64,000 bases of DNA, taken from the NCBI GenBank assembly GCA_016508695.1, contig VNKQ01000002.1, positions 496,001 to 560,000 on the forward strand, given 5' to 3'. How positions within the stretch are numbered: the first letter of the stretch is position 1; each line of letters begins with the position of its first letter. The position numbers were made by a program, and so were the translations under genes. Under the pieces are notes generated by a model. The model ran no database searches. It was not told the DNA's origin and saw only the letters and a program-made list of their open reading frames with translations. Source of the DNA: Hyphodiscus hymeniophilus. Lineage: Eukaryota > Ascomycota > Leotiomycetes > Helotiales > Hyphodiscaceae. This document shows positions 37,466 through 49,501 of the stretch, piece by piece.

Positions 37466-39281
37466 TCATAGTTCACGCTTCTCCTCCTCATGTGCAGGCA
37501 CATTCGTAGTCGCAGCGACATCTTCGATACGATCGTCATGTTCCATTCCCTTGTGCATTACGTGCTCGACATCAGCAGCTCTCTGCTCCGCAGCAACAGT
37601 TCCAAAAATGATGTCCATGTCCTCAAGTGTGAGGCCCTTGGTTTCCTTAACGAAGAAGTAAACAAAAACGCCATTGGCTGCGCAGAAAATACCGAACATA
37701 ATGAACGTTTTGTACCCAATATTACTAATTGCACTCGGAGTCATATAAGTGATTGCGAAGTTGAATAGCCATTGCGTCGCAGCCGCCATGCCGACACCGT
37801 AGGAACGGAGACGGGTTGGGAAGATCTCTGAGACGTAAACCCATGGGATGGGTCCCCATGAAGCAGAATAGCCGATAACGTAAAGGTAGATCATGACAAC
37901 CATTGCGATCGAAGCAGAGGAGACAGCTGGATGAGATCGAGTCAGTACTGCTTCTTCAGAAATATCAAGTTGTTGGAGATTATGGTTCAAAGTGACATGA
38001 GATCTAGGAGAATGAGAGGGTTAATACATACTGTTGACATTGGTGGGTGGATGAGTGTGTAGAACTCCACCAAGGATGAACATCATAGTCATCATCCATA
38101 CAGCGCCGCCAAGGAGAGAGTTCCTTCTGCCGATCTTATCGATTCCAATGAGCAGGAAAATACCCGTAGTAGCAACCTTGACGGAACCATAGACACCTGT
38201 GGCAAACAAGGACGCGTTCGTCTTAGCGACTCCAATGGTCTCAAAAATCTGAGGGGCGTAGTATCCGATACTGTTGGTTCCCGAGAATTGCTGGCAAAGG
38301 AAAATAGTGAAGGCAACGGCGAATCGATAACGGTTTCCAGGGAGCAGTACCTCTCTCCACTGAACACCCTCAGTTAAGTGAAGCTCCTCCTCGATCGAAG
38401 CACGGATGTCAGCCATTTCCTTAATGACATCTGGATCGTCAATTTCATCGCGACGCATGAATGCGAGATTTGCGGTAGCTTCCTCATATCGACCTTGTTT
38501 AGCCAGCCATCTAGGGGACTCTTTTAGAAAAAGGACTCCAACGAGGAGGAAGCCACCAGGAATGAGTTGGATTGCGACTGGTACACGCCATTGTTTTGTA
38601 GACTCGGGAATGGTGAGAGCCACTCCGTAATCGAGCCAGTAGGCGAATGTGGACCCAATAACGAGGAATTCTTGAAAGAGACCAGTGATACGACCTCGAA
38701 CGGCAGGAGGGCAGTTCTCGGCGACAAAAACTGGTGTAATACTGGACATGCCTCCAATTCCTAGACCGGCGATGACACGGCCGGCATAAATTTGGCCGAT
38801 ATGATGATGAGACGCAACCTGAATAGCAGCACCGACCATGAATATGCATGTGAAACCAAGGAGAGACTTCTTTCGGCCGAACCTGTCGTTGACGAAGGAC
38901 GCGGCAATAGCCCCGAAGAAGCAACCGGCAGTGAGGAGGGATACGACATTCTGGGAGACATGGGCGTTCTGCTTGGTGGCGAAACCGTTGGAGGCTGTCG
39001 GAAGACCAAAATCTTTCTTGAATGCCTTGAGCGCAAGGACCGAACTCATAACACCAGTGTCATATCCTGTTTGCGCATTATGTTAGCAATGTTCTGTCGG
39101 ACATGTGACATGGGCCAGACCAGGGGAGGGATAGCCGCAACAGTACAGCCGAAAGTATCACCGTTCAAGCGGTGTATCTTTTTCGATAAGATCTACTTAC
39201 CGAACAGTAACGCGCCCATATAGGCGGTTGTGGTCAGGAGATAGACCCGGTAATTCTTGAAAAAGCCGCCCTTCGCCATCT
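37466..39281 (-). CDS. MFS sugar transporter; 5' end carries an apparent 2-base insertion
   Basis: Plasma-membrane hexose-type transporter (sugar porter branch of the major facilitator superfamily). Exons 39219/39281-39201, 39066-38032 and 37926-37466 join cleanly. The sugar-porter motifs are all there: DRFGRKKS, GRVIAGLGIGG, LKESPRWLAKQGR, QQFSGTNSIGYYAPQIF, GPIPWVYVSEIFPTRLRSYG and KETKGLTLEDMD. The family normally starts about 27 residues before YDTGVM. Here the ATG at 39281 gives MAKGGFFKNYRVYL and then hits TGA, because TATCTCTCCTGACC has two bases more than the frame needs. Reading resumes as LLTTTAYMGALLFG. From the ATG at 39219 the frame is intact (504 residues) but the start of helix 1 is lost. 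Substrate unproved. Confidence 0.85.
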
Positions 39282-41508
39282 TGAAAAGTCAATGAAGTAA
39301 TAGCGCTCTTTGGCGAGTAAACAAGTACAGATGATTTGCTGTAAGGAGCCACAAGAGTCTGAATGTGGTGAAGACTCGGCAAGAGCAGTTTGACTGACTG
39401 ACCACAAGCAAGTCTAGGAAGAAACTTCAGAATCTGGGAGGAGTGCTGGTCATTTGTATGCGAAGGGAAGGGAGGGAACCTCCACAAAGCTCCAAGCATT
39501 GTTGGATGATATCTGGAGGGGTCTGGGGTAAGCTCTAAATGATGCCAGCTGTTTCCCCGGCATTTGGTTCGTGGACTGGAGTTTTTGCGGTTTGCTTCCG
39601 GCGGGCGTTCTTGGCCGGACCAATGAGGCGCAATTTCTGGTCCGTCCGCGCTTCGAGGCATGTCCTGTCAAAACAAGGATTGCATCCTGGGGATGGGTCC
39701 AGAGCCGAGCGGGGGAGGACTCGAATAGAGCAAAGCTCCCTTTGAGTCTCTCGAGACATTCAATTTAGGTCATTAGGGCGGACGATATTTTCGACCGGAA
39801 AGATTGGCAAAGAATTATCCGCCTCGACTTTGCTTTACGCCTCACGCGGACCTGGGTTTGGGAATTTCCACGATTCAGGGAACTACCGATCTGATGAGCG
39901 AAAGCCTCCGTATCAAACACCTATGAGGACATTCCCCATGAAGTGGTGGCTATTGCTCTGCCAATACCAGGAGTTGGAGAGGTTGCAGACTATAAAGCGC
40001 AAGGATTAAACTTTTAAGACCGATGAGATGGTTGAAAGTTGGAGATCAAGGCGACGTGCTATGCACTTAGACAACTATTGCAGTGGTTAGTAATTCTCCT
40101 CTGGTTTGCAAATATTATCAGATTCGTCGCCTCACACTCATCCCATCATTTGGTGAACTAAGCGCAGTCGAGCCGCAAGACCGACTAGTAGCAGCTTTGA
40201 AACTGCCATCCTAGAATCATGAAGACCAAGCTGGGTTGAAGACAATGACTTCTTACTATGAACTTCAGCCTTCCGCGATTTCTAGCCTTGCTTGGGGATT
40301 AGCTCAGCTCAGGCAGCAACTGACTTGAGCAAACGAGATGCGTAACTTGGCCCGGCGTTTGGCATACGGCTGTATCTCCAATAATGGCATAGAGCAGTCG
40401 TAGCTCAATAAGGAGACTAAGAGAGTCGACAAAGTACACGAGTTCTTCCTTATGTTCAGATTATGAGTCCAAAAAGCGTGCTTCGAAAGACAGTATTTAA
40501 GCGTATCGATCAGTGAGCTGATGAGCAACTTGCTCATAAAGTCAAATCGGAGACAGAGGTATCCTAGAAACGAGAGGCATTAAAATTCTCCGAAGTCGCG
40601 AAGCTCTACTATACTATCAACGCTATGCCATAAAACGAACAAATTTGCCTTCGCCTCAATATCGATGAATATGGCAGAAACTTATCGACTTCGAGATTTC
40701 CATGATCGGAATAATTTGCAGAGATTGCTAGGGAGCGACTAAAACATGCTGGGGGAGGATTTGATTTGAGGTTTGGAACGATATGTGTCTTCATCATAAC
40801 TTGGGCTGACATCGAAGTGAAAGTCTGCCATGGTGGAACATCATTGGCTGCTGCCATGCCATCGCGAGTTCCTTGGGAAGCCAACCCGATATCGTTCTAT
40901 TCCAGGATTTATTCATGCTAAAAGGTGTTCGCCAACTTCAGGCAACTGTTTCCTTTACTAGATTTGTGAGTCTTGGGGCAAAAACTCCGTATATGCAAAA
41001 AACATCACGAGGCCGCATAGATCAACAACATCTCCTTACTCTGACTGCATACAAATGCCTGCAAGCATGATAACAAAATGAGGTAAATGGTGTATACACC
41101 TATCGTTTGCCCATTGTCCTCTCACTTGAGAGCAGGACGACCAAAATGCTGTGTCCTTTCAACGCGGACCTATCTGAAATGTCTCTGCTGAAGTATGTGC
41201 ATTCATGCCTTCTATATATACACCACAGCCATTGTTCCAGTATCATAAATCTAAAACGCCTTACCAATGCAAGTTCACATACTCCTCGCACTCTTCCACT
41301 GGTGTTTCGTCCTCCGGTCTCATTCAAACCAATACAATACAAGTGATGGCGTGCTGCAATAACACTTCTACTGTGTAGTTTCCTGTATGCCGCATTCATT
41401 ACGTTCGTTCGCTCGTTCTATGCCGCTCAAATGCGAATATGCTCTCGTGTCGCAATCGGATATGCTCCATGCCATACAGCCTCCCAGGTACGCCCTCCAA
41501 CCTCCCAC
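39282..41508. other. Gene-poor 2.2 kb stretch
   Basis: Contains the promoter of the sugar transporter and the 3' flank of the small secreted protein. No gene or RNA is recognisable; open frames are short and unsupported. Confidence 0.55.
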
Positions 41509-41880
41509 CTAAATCATCGGCCCAGGCGTCTCAACAGCATCCAGACCCCTCTTCTTGTTGGTAGGCACAACCCCAATAGTTCCCTGAATCGTCCCTAGTC
41601 CGATGGATCCGCTCAACGGTGTAGCCCCAATATCCCATGTTCCCAACGCCGTACTTGCAAAAGTCTGTGTGTATAGGTAATAGGATGCGGTCGTGACTCC
41701 GTTCAGCGTGTACAGCGAGTTTACGGACGTAGTGACTGCTTGCTGGGTGGCGGCGAGAGTTGTGGCAGCTGCTCCTCCACCCTGTGCTATCTGTGGTTCT
41801 GGCGCGGCGTTTGCGAGGGACGGGAGGAGGAGGAGAGAGGTTAAGAAGGCAGAGAAGAGTTGCATAGTGAAGGAATGCAT
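41509..41880 (-). CDS. Small secreted protein with putative Kex2 site
   Basis: Single exon. Two in-frame starts are possible: 41880 (124 residues, MHSFTMQLFS) or 41865 (119 residues, MQLFS). The second gives a textbook signal peptide (MQLFSAFLTSLLLLPSLANA, cleavage after ANA). The mature part is Ala/Thr/Gly-rich, with a YTQTFAST stretch and a glycine-rich SGSIGLGTIQGTIG stretch, and it has no cysteine. Near the C-terminus KKR precedes GLDAVETPGPMI, a likely processing site for the Golgi protease Kex2. The pattern resembles small secreted or cell-wall-associated fungal proteins of unknown function. I can name no family with confidence, and an effector role would be speculation. Confidence 0.65.
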   Translation of the reverse strand: MHSFTMQLFSAFLTSLLLLPSLANAAPEPQIAQGGGAAATTLAATQQAVTTSVNSLYTLNGVTTASYYLYTQTFASTALGTWDIGATPLSGSIGLGTIQGTIGVVPTNKKRGLDAVETPGPMI

Positions 41881-43312
41881 GTGGTGTCTTGGCGTCTGCC
41901 TTTGAGCCTGCTCCCCCAATCCAGCAATTCGTGTGAAAATCGGTGTGTTACGGGACGGGTGCGGCGTGGAAGTGAGGTGTTGGTTCGTCGAGGAGGAATG
42001 CTCAGGGTTCACTTGTGTCTGGTCTGTCTTTCCACCTTTCCTTCAGACTCGCAATCGGGACGAGATGCCAGTCGGACGCGGATAGCTGTGATGATGTGAA
42101 GGAGAGCGGACGAGGAAGACACGATGAAATTGGTTTAGGAGGATGAGACAAGCAAAGGTACACGACGCTTCACTGCTATTTTCGGCTTTGCTGATCATTC
42201 AGGGGCAGTTAAGGGAAGAGAGGATCTCATTGGCCGAAAACTGTTATTGTTTCCTCATTCGGACATTCGGCCCACCTGGCTGAAGCTTACCTAATCATCA
42301 CATATGATTTAACATCATGTGACTGGGAGTTCAAAGTCATTGCCGTCCTTTCTCATATTCGGACCTGGTGTACCTCAACATTGTCCTGCGGTCAATTCAT
42401 GGTGTAAAAATGAATCCAGAATGACAGCCACAACACAACCCTCTCACCAGAACGTACTACTTTTTCTATTGGCCACAACAAAGATCTTGCTGTTTTACGC
42501 TTGTCTTAATAAACGTCCACGCCTGAAGACAGCTTTCACGACTGCATAGTACATACCAAAATGCCGAGCCGAGCCGGTGGGACACTGGTTCCCAGATGTT
42601 GCGTATGCAAGACCAAATCTTTTTGCAGGATCGCTCGGATGTCCGTACTGAAGCAATCACGTTGAGAGGGAAATACTGCTCAAGTAGAGGCCAAGGACAT
42701 ATATAGTAGGAGGGCGTTCCTGCAAAACTTTGTGTTTTCCCTGACTTGGGATCTTGCATTACAGATTTATTTGCTGCTGTACCACTTCAATAGTCGTCCT
42801 ATGGAACATCCATGTCATACGGCAGAAGCATCTCTCCTCTACCCCGCATATTCGGTTCCGACGGGCCTGGTTTCCTATCGACTCCGTCTCCATGGAAAAT
42901 CATCGGATTATCTTCGGGACTCACCAGCATTTGATCTTCACGAGCCTTCCCCAAGCTCTCGTTTTGATGTTTCTCCCGAGTATTAGCCGATCCATTTCCT
43001 GGTCAAGCCAATCCTACGACTCTCTGTCATATCGGGAAGCATGTATTTCAGCCATCGATGAGCTGCGGGTCTACTAGAAGTTCGGACCCTCCTGGTCCGC
43101 ATCAGCAAATGGGTAAGTGGGAATGCTTTTGGGGTGGAGCTTTGTCACATCTTGAGGCAGACAAAATCATTCGGTGAGGGGATACTTCACGTCCACCTTC
43201 TCGTTCTTTCTGAATGTCCTTTCTCTTCGCCTTCCTCTCACTAGTCCTTCTCCCAGAATCTGTCATCATCTCTCATAGAACTCCCTCTCATTCGCAGCCG
43301 TACTTCCTCAGA
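41881..43312. other. Divergent intergenic region between secreted protein and GH3 gene
   Basis: About 1.4 kb holding both promoters. A run of unsupported short frames lies near 42319-43080. No other gene recognised. Confidence 0.5.
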
Positions 43313-46080
43313 ATGACGGCAAGTATTAACGTCGAAGAAGTCCTCAAGAAACTCACCAACGTCGAAAAGGTTTCCCTTCTCGCAGGTCACGATCCCTACT
43401 TCTGTTTACCTGCTCATTACTGATGAATACAGGATCGGACTGGTGGCATACAGTCGCAATCCCCAAACATGGCATCCCCGCCATACGGGTATCAGATGGA
43501 CCTAATGGCGTACGAGGGACTAAGTTTTTCAATGGAACAACCGCAGCCTGCTTCCCTTGTGGCACTGCCTTAGGTGCAACATGGGACACAGCACTGCTCC
43601 GTGAAGCAGGAGTCAAGATGGGTGAAGAAAGCAAAGCGAAAGGCGCACACGTGATCCTCGGTCCTACGATTAATATGCAACGTAGTCCTTTGGGCGGACG
43701 GGGCTTTGAATCCCTTAGTGAGGATCCGGTACTCGCTGGTCTGGGTGCTGCGGCTTTGGTCAATGGCATTCAGGACACAGGTGTTGTTGCCACGATCAAG
43801 CACTTTATTTGCAATGATCAGGAACACGAGAGAAATGGGACGGATGCAATTATCACCGACAGAGCACTGAGGGAGATCTATGCTCTGGCTTTTCAACTGG
43901 TTGTCAGGGACTCAAATCCGGGATGCTTTATGACAGCGTATAATAAGATCAATGGCTTGCACGTCAGTGAGAATCCGAAGATCTTGAGGGATATATTGAG
44001 AGGGGAGTGGGGCTGGGATGGATGCGTTATGTCGGATTGGTATGTTTTCTTCGAAGGAGATGGTAAACGAGACTAATCAAGGTAGGTGGGGAACATACTC
44101 AACATCCAAAGCAGCGAATGCTGGCCTTGACCTCGAAATGCCCGGTGCAACCAAATGGCGGGGTGAAATGCTTGTCCAGGCCGTTGGTGTAGGAAAGGTG
44201 CACGAGCATGTTCTTAATGAACGAGCTCGAAATGTCCTCAAGCTTGTAAATCGTTGCACAGGTGCGAAAATCCCAGAGTATGCCGAGGAGAAGACTGCAG
44301 ATACGCCCGAAACTGCGGCGCTATTGAGGAAGATTGGAAGTGATTCTATTGTTTTGATGAAGAACGAAAATAGTCTTCTACCTTTGAAACAAGACAAGAA
44401 GACGTTGATACTCGGACCAAATGCCAAAATTGCAACGTACCATGGAGGTGGATCTGCTTCCCTCGCAGCATACTATGCAGTCACGCCCTTCGATGGCATT
44501 AGCGCACAACTCACGACTACGCCAAGCTACACGGTTGGCTGTTACGCCCATAAAGAGCTCCCTCTCCTTGGTACCATCCTCAGGACTGAGTCAGGAGCAC
44601 CAGGAGTTCGATTCCAGGCCTACAATGAGCCTCCTTCTGTCAAGGACCGTGAGGCGGTGGACGATATCACGCTGACGAAGACCGAATTCTTGCTGATGGA
44701 TTACGCGTGCCCAAGATTAAAATCGCTCCTCTGGTATGCTGACATCGAGGGCTCATTTATTGCAGAAGAAGACTGTCAATTCGAGATGGGTTTGGGCGTT
44801 TATGGGTAGGGCTTTTTCCCATCCTGAACGAGAACCGAAATTTTGGGGCTTTCTTAAAGTGTGGCAGGTTCCGCGATACCTACTCTTTTAACTTCCTGCC
44901 AAAGTCACACTGCTAATTCGATACCAGAACGGCAAAGATGTACGTTGATGGACAGCTGCTCATTGATAATGAGACAAAACAAACGAAGGGAGAGATGTTC
45001 TTCAACTGCGGGACGGTTGAGGAAAAGGGCATCTTGACAGTGAAGAAGGGCGAAAAGTATCACGTGAAGGTCGAATTTGCCAGTGCACCCGCTTGCAAGT
45101 TGAATCAAGGCAGCAATGTATTGTTTGGAGGCGGTGCGGTCAGGCTTGGCGGTGCGAAGGTCATTGATGCGGATGAAGAAGTGAAGCATGCTGCTGCATT
45201 GGCTAAAGATGCAGACCAGGTCATTATTTGCGCAGGTTTGAATGTGAGTCTGATATGTTTCCAAATGGCTATTCCAATCGCTGACAACCACCAGGCCGAT
45301 TGGGAAACAGAAGGTTCAGACCGAGCCGACATGAATCTTCCGGGGCATATGGACGCTCTTATCAGTGCCGTCTCAGCTGTCAACCCCTCGACCGTCGTGG
45401 TGATGCAATCAGGCACTCCGGTCGCGATGCCCTGGATCTCCTCCGTCAACGCCCTCGTGCAAGCTTGGTATGGTGGCAACGAAACAGGTAACGCCATCGC
45501 AGACGTACTTTTTGGGAACGTCAACCCAAGCGCCAAACTTCCGCTTTCCTTCCCCAAGAAACTTCAAGATAATCCTGCCTTCCTCAACTACAGGACCGAA
45601 AGAGGTAGAACACTTTACGGTGAGGATGTGTATGTCGGCTACAGATGGTATGAGATGCTGGATATGGATGTCGCATTCCCATTCGGTCATGGTCTAAGTT
45701 ATACGACTTTTGGATTTTCGGATTTGAAGGTCGTGAAGGAGGATGAGACGCTTAACATCAGCGTGAAAGTCACAAATATAGGCAAGAGAGATGGCGCGGA
45801 GGTTGTTCAGATTTATGTGAGCCAAAAGAAGCCAAGTATTAGGCGCCCGAAAAAGGAACTGAAAGGATTCTTGAAAGTGGCGTTGAAGAAGGGAGAAAGC
45901 AAGGTCGTGGAGGTTCCGATTCAAGTCAAGTATGCTGCGAGCTTTTGGGATGAGGTTAGGAATTCGTGGGTGATAGAGAAGGATGCATATGAGGTGATTG
46001 TGGGGAATAGCAGCGCTGGGAGGGGAGCACTGAAATCAGGCTTTGAGATTGAGGAGACGAGCTGGTGGAATGGGCTGTAG
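43313..46080 (+). CDS. GH3 beta-glucosidase with PA14 domain, intracellular type
   Basis: Hydrolyses terminal beta-D-glucosyl residues from oligosaccharides or glycosides. Five exons (43313-43385, 43433-44039, 44086-44805, 44928-45243, 45295-46080) give 833 residues. Order of parts: TIM-barrel domain (to about residue 230) with the nucleophile Asp in MSDWWGTY, split by intron 2; the first part of the alpha/beta domain; a PA14 insert around residues 390-540 (SLLWYADIEGSF ... MYVDGQLLIDN); the rest of the alpha/beta domain with DWETEGSDRADMNLPG; the GHGLSYTTF motif; and a C-terminal fibronectin III-like domain. There is no signal peptide, so it probably acts inside the cell, as in the PA14-containing fungal enzymes related to Kluyveromyces BglI. 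Intron 4 is 51 bases long and stop-free, so retained transcripts would stay in frame. Confidence 0.94.
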
Positions 46081-47012
46081 GCTCCGTTTTCGATTAGGGT
46101 CTACCACCTGAATCTTCAATTTTCCAACTGGTAGAGGAATTTAGATTCAAGAAAGCATGGTCGTGGGATTGTCTGGCTTTTAAATCCTCTACTTCCTTCG
46201 GCTGTAGCAATTACACCTTAGACTTTGAATCTGCCTATAGCTAAATCCTATCTGGTGAGACTTGCACTCGTGTGCGCTGTACGAGATGGAAACATGACTG
46301 TATTGGCAGCAAACACTTCTCCCTTTCGAAACCGACCGACTGACACTTTACTGTTATTCGGGACAACATTTCCCGGGATCGTTTGAAGGTAGGCTTGGGG
46401 ACTCGAAAATACAAGCTCCGGTGATGAGAAGTCTCCGTCAGAGATTAAGGCATGTAGATTTTCGCGCCATGAAAATACAGCCTGTTCAACTTTATTCTAC
46501 GCAAAATCTTCATGCTCTGAGCTTGTAATAAAAGTCCGTAGGTATATGGTCTGTATGAAAAAAGTCGGGACTGTATTGGCTTCATTGTTCTGGTGGGGTG
46601 AGGGGTAGGTACTTTAGTGAACAGTGGAAAACACGCTCGAATGAGGCGAGAAGTATGTGAATTTGACTCCGATTATTCCGAATTAATCTTTTGCTGATGA
46701 CTTGGGAGATGGGAAAAGGAGGGGAAATGAGGGAGTTATGAGTGGCAGCCACCCACGTGACGTGACGCTAGGTTGAAGAGAGGGTAAACAAACGACTTAT
46801 CCCCGTCCAGAATGGTCAACTTCTTGCCGACAATCGAATTACGACGCCCTCGACCAACGACTCGTTGTCAATTGCAATCATTTGAGCTGAGTAAATCACC
46901 TTTACGAGAATTTGATTGGGTCGAAAGCATTCACGCGACATTGCCAACGGCACGATAAGATCGTGCGGACTTCAATACTCCTCTTGCAGATGCGCTGCAA
47001 AACTTTGGATCA
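46081..47012. other. Intergenic, includes Dsn1 promoter
   Basis: About 930 bases with no gene. An E-box doublet (CACGTGACGTGAC) starts near 46754, about 260 bases before the Dsn1 start. Confidence 0.55.
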
Positions 47013-48586
47013 ATGACTACCCTCATACGAACGCGGAATCCCTTAGAAACGCTGAGCATGAGTCAACAGCCTACAGGGCGGAGGAGGAGCCAGCGGCTTC
47101 GTGCTGGTGAGTAGATGCACCCATGCAGGAGTCGCACTGCGGGCGAGCGCGTATATAGAAGCCTCACGCTGACATTAAATGTAGCATACGATGAAGAAGA
47201 TAATGGCTTTATTTTTACGCGTAAAAAGACCAAGCTTGCGCCAACGGAGCCCGAGCCTGTGGTTGAGCCTGCGCCGAAGAAGACGAACAAACGAAAGGCA
47301 CGCGATGAGGAGCCAGCGGCGACCGTGAAGAAGGCCAAGGGGCGAAAAATGAGCTTTTCGACACCCACGGCAGATAATGATTCCTCATCTGTACCAAAGA
47401 AAAGGAAAGCCACGCGTTCGTCAACAGGCAAGGACCAAAATGGCGCGCACAGTACCAATGAAAGCGCGCTGGAACAGTCCAACTACGACAGTATCGACCT
47501 GATTGGCATATCCAGGGTGGATGCGACGATGAAATCGATACCGGAACCAGAAGCGGAAGTGAGTAAGGGTGCCACGATGATATCTTTACCCTTCAGCGAT
47601 ACACCGATAATCAACCGTAACAAAGAGCTGAGGAAAAAGGGTGGGAGCACACGAAGAAGCAGTCTGGGGCTTCGGGGGAGAAGGGCGAGCTCATTGATCG
47701 ACAATGGACATAGCGCGATACCCCATCGAGAGGTGGAAATCACGGAGTTCTACAAGCACATCGAAGCGGAGGGTCTGAGTGAGCCTCGCAGATGGAAACA
47801 ATTGTTAACGTGGACTGGAGAACGAGCGATGGGCGAGAAACCATCTCATGGAGATCCAGATAGCGCCGCAATCCTTGCAGGTAAGGGCACTCGAAGCACC
47901 TTGGATTACATAGGTCTAACAATTGTAGCACGCGTGATTAAGGATTCGCTGCTCAAAGATTTTGGCAACAAGTCGGAATTTTCAGACTGGTTCAATCGCG
48001 AAGAGACAGCCCCTACAAAAATCATAAAACAGCCGAATCCCAGAAACGTTGAAATCGAACAAAACCTCGCCGGTATGGCAGAGAGGAATGATAGGTACGC
48101 CGGTGCTGAGAAGCGGCCGAATAGTACTATACTGATGAGATGCAATATAGATTACGAAAAGAACGAGACCAATGGAAAGCGCTCGCGAAACCACCTCCTT
48201 TCCCTCCTCCAATTATTCACGAGTCAACTGAATTGGACGCTTCGCAGATTGATACATCCCTTCTAGATCCCGAACAAGCAGCTATCCTGGCAATTGTCGC
48301 TTCTGCGCCTGCTCTGGATATCCGAAAACAAGCATCCGATCGATTAAGCGACGTACAGACGGGCTTGGAATTCCAAGTCGACCAGTTTGCTGATGGAGTC
48401 CACAAGCTGGAGCAGTACCAAGAAACGGCTGGCAGAGCTTCAGATAAAATACTAGCTCTGAGCGCTATTCGGTTAGATGAGAGGGAGCAGAAAGCCAAAG
48501 AGGAGGTGGGAACGAGAGACCTACCAATGCAAGAGGTACTGCGAAGTTTAAGTCGAATTTTGCCTGAAGGCGGGAATAGCAGATGA
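47013..48586 (+). CDS. Kinetochore MIS12 complex subunit Dsn1/Mis13
   Basis: Subunit of the Mis12/MIND complex that links inner centromere chromatin to the microtubule-binding Ndc80 complex. Exons 47013-47106, 47185-47880, 47929-48094 and 48151-48586 give 463 residues from the first ATG. An in-frame ATG at 47058 has better context (A at -3) and would remove 15 residues. The N-terminal half is basic and disordered, with several Lys/Arg clusters. Around residues 188-201 two RRxS sites (TRRSS, GRRASS) sit where Dsn1 proteins carry the Aurora B/Ipl1-regulated autoinhibitory segment. The Mis13 core follows (RRWKQLLTWTGERAMGEKP ... RVIKDSLLKDFGNKSEFSDWFNREE), then a coiled-coil region to the end. 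Intron 2 is 48 bases and stop-free. Confidence 0.9.
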
Positions 48587-48974
48587 GATTGAGATTAGGT
48601 GCATGGATCTGCCTTGAGAAATGGATGTACTTGTTTTCCTTGGGAAGGGCGTTGGAAGCGGAGATTACGAGGGATTCTGCATTCTGGCATGGAAGCAAGG
48701 CGTTTGGGGAAGTGAATGAATTTTGATGTACAGACGAGGCTGAGTGTCAAAGGAGCCTCGGAATGGCTGCGAAGTTGAGTTGATTGGCCACTTTCTATGA
48801 AGCAAATGTACGCCTTTAAGATCCCTTCAAAGGTCTTATTATTGCGTCCTTCCTCAGCTTTTCGATAGAGTTATAGTAGACGCCAAGCGGCATTACTGTA
48901 CAGTACTTCTACATCCACGTGGACGAAATAAGTGACAGTCGGAGGGACAAGGCACCTTCCTGCGCTTGCTCATC
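48587..48974. other. Intergenic, no gene seen
   Basis: 3' flank of the Dsn1 gene up to the left inverted repeat of the next element. Nothing recognisable. Confidence 0.6.
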
Positions 48975-49004
48975 TATCCCCTAAGCTGCCAGAGAAGTGC
49001 ACCA
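48975..49004 (+). repeat. Left terminal inverted repeat
   Basis: 30 bases, perfect inverted match to 49502-49531. Confidence 0.8.
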
Positions 49005-49120
49005 CCCCCCTGCCTCAGGCATCAACGTCAGGGGTAAGAACATCAAAATCCGCAATATAAACAAATATGTAAACAACTATTATAATTTATCAATTTCGCA
49101 CCCAAAAAAGACTCAATTCA

Positions 49121-49327
49121 ATGCCTGAAGACACTGTTTCCGACCCTACGGACCCAGGGACCTTGCGCCCGAACGCAGCACCAATTAGGTCACGTGGGGA
49201 CTACTTTTCACCGATAGAATGCCCGGATTTTAAGCTTCAAATTACCCTCCCAGAGTATACTTCCCCCGACGACCCTATCACACTCTTTACCTTGTACTAT
49301 ACTCTACGAGTACTACTCGACGATTAA
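49121..49327 (+). pseudogene. Fragment resembling the N-terminal part of a piggyBac-type transposase
   Basis: A 68-codon open frame inside the 557-bp inverted-repeat element. Its C-terminal half (LPEYTSPDDPITLFTLYYT) resembles the segment before the catalytic domain of piggyBac-like proteins, which typically read D-P-x-x-x-F-x-L-F-F-T. The frame then ends, and nothing like the DDD catalytic core follows. The match is short and from memory of the family pattern, so it could be chance. Confidence 0.35.
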
Positions 49328-49501
49328 CTCGATTCGGCTATAAAGAGTGTAATATTGCGCTGTGTAGGAAAGGGGGTTGTTTCGATTGGTATCATAGAAA
49401 TAGAGACAATTGAGGGGGTGATTTCCAAAAATAGAGCTCTGTGATTGGCCCAGATGGGCTCGCTTACACATTGCGCCAGGCATAATGCTGCCTCAGGCAC
49501 A

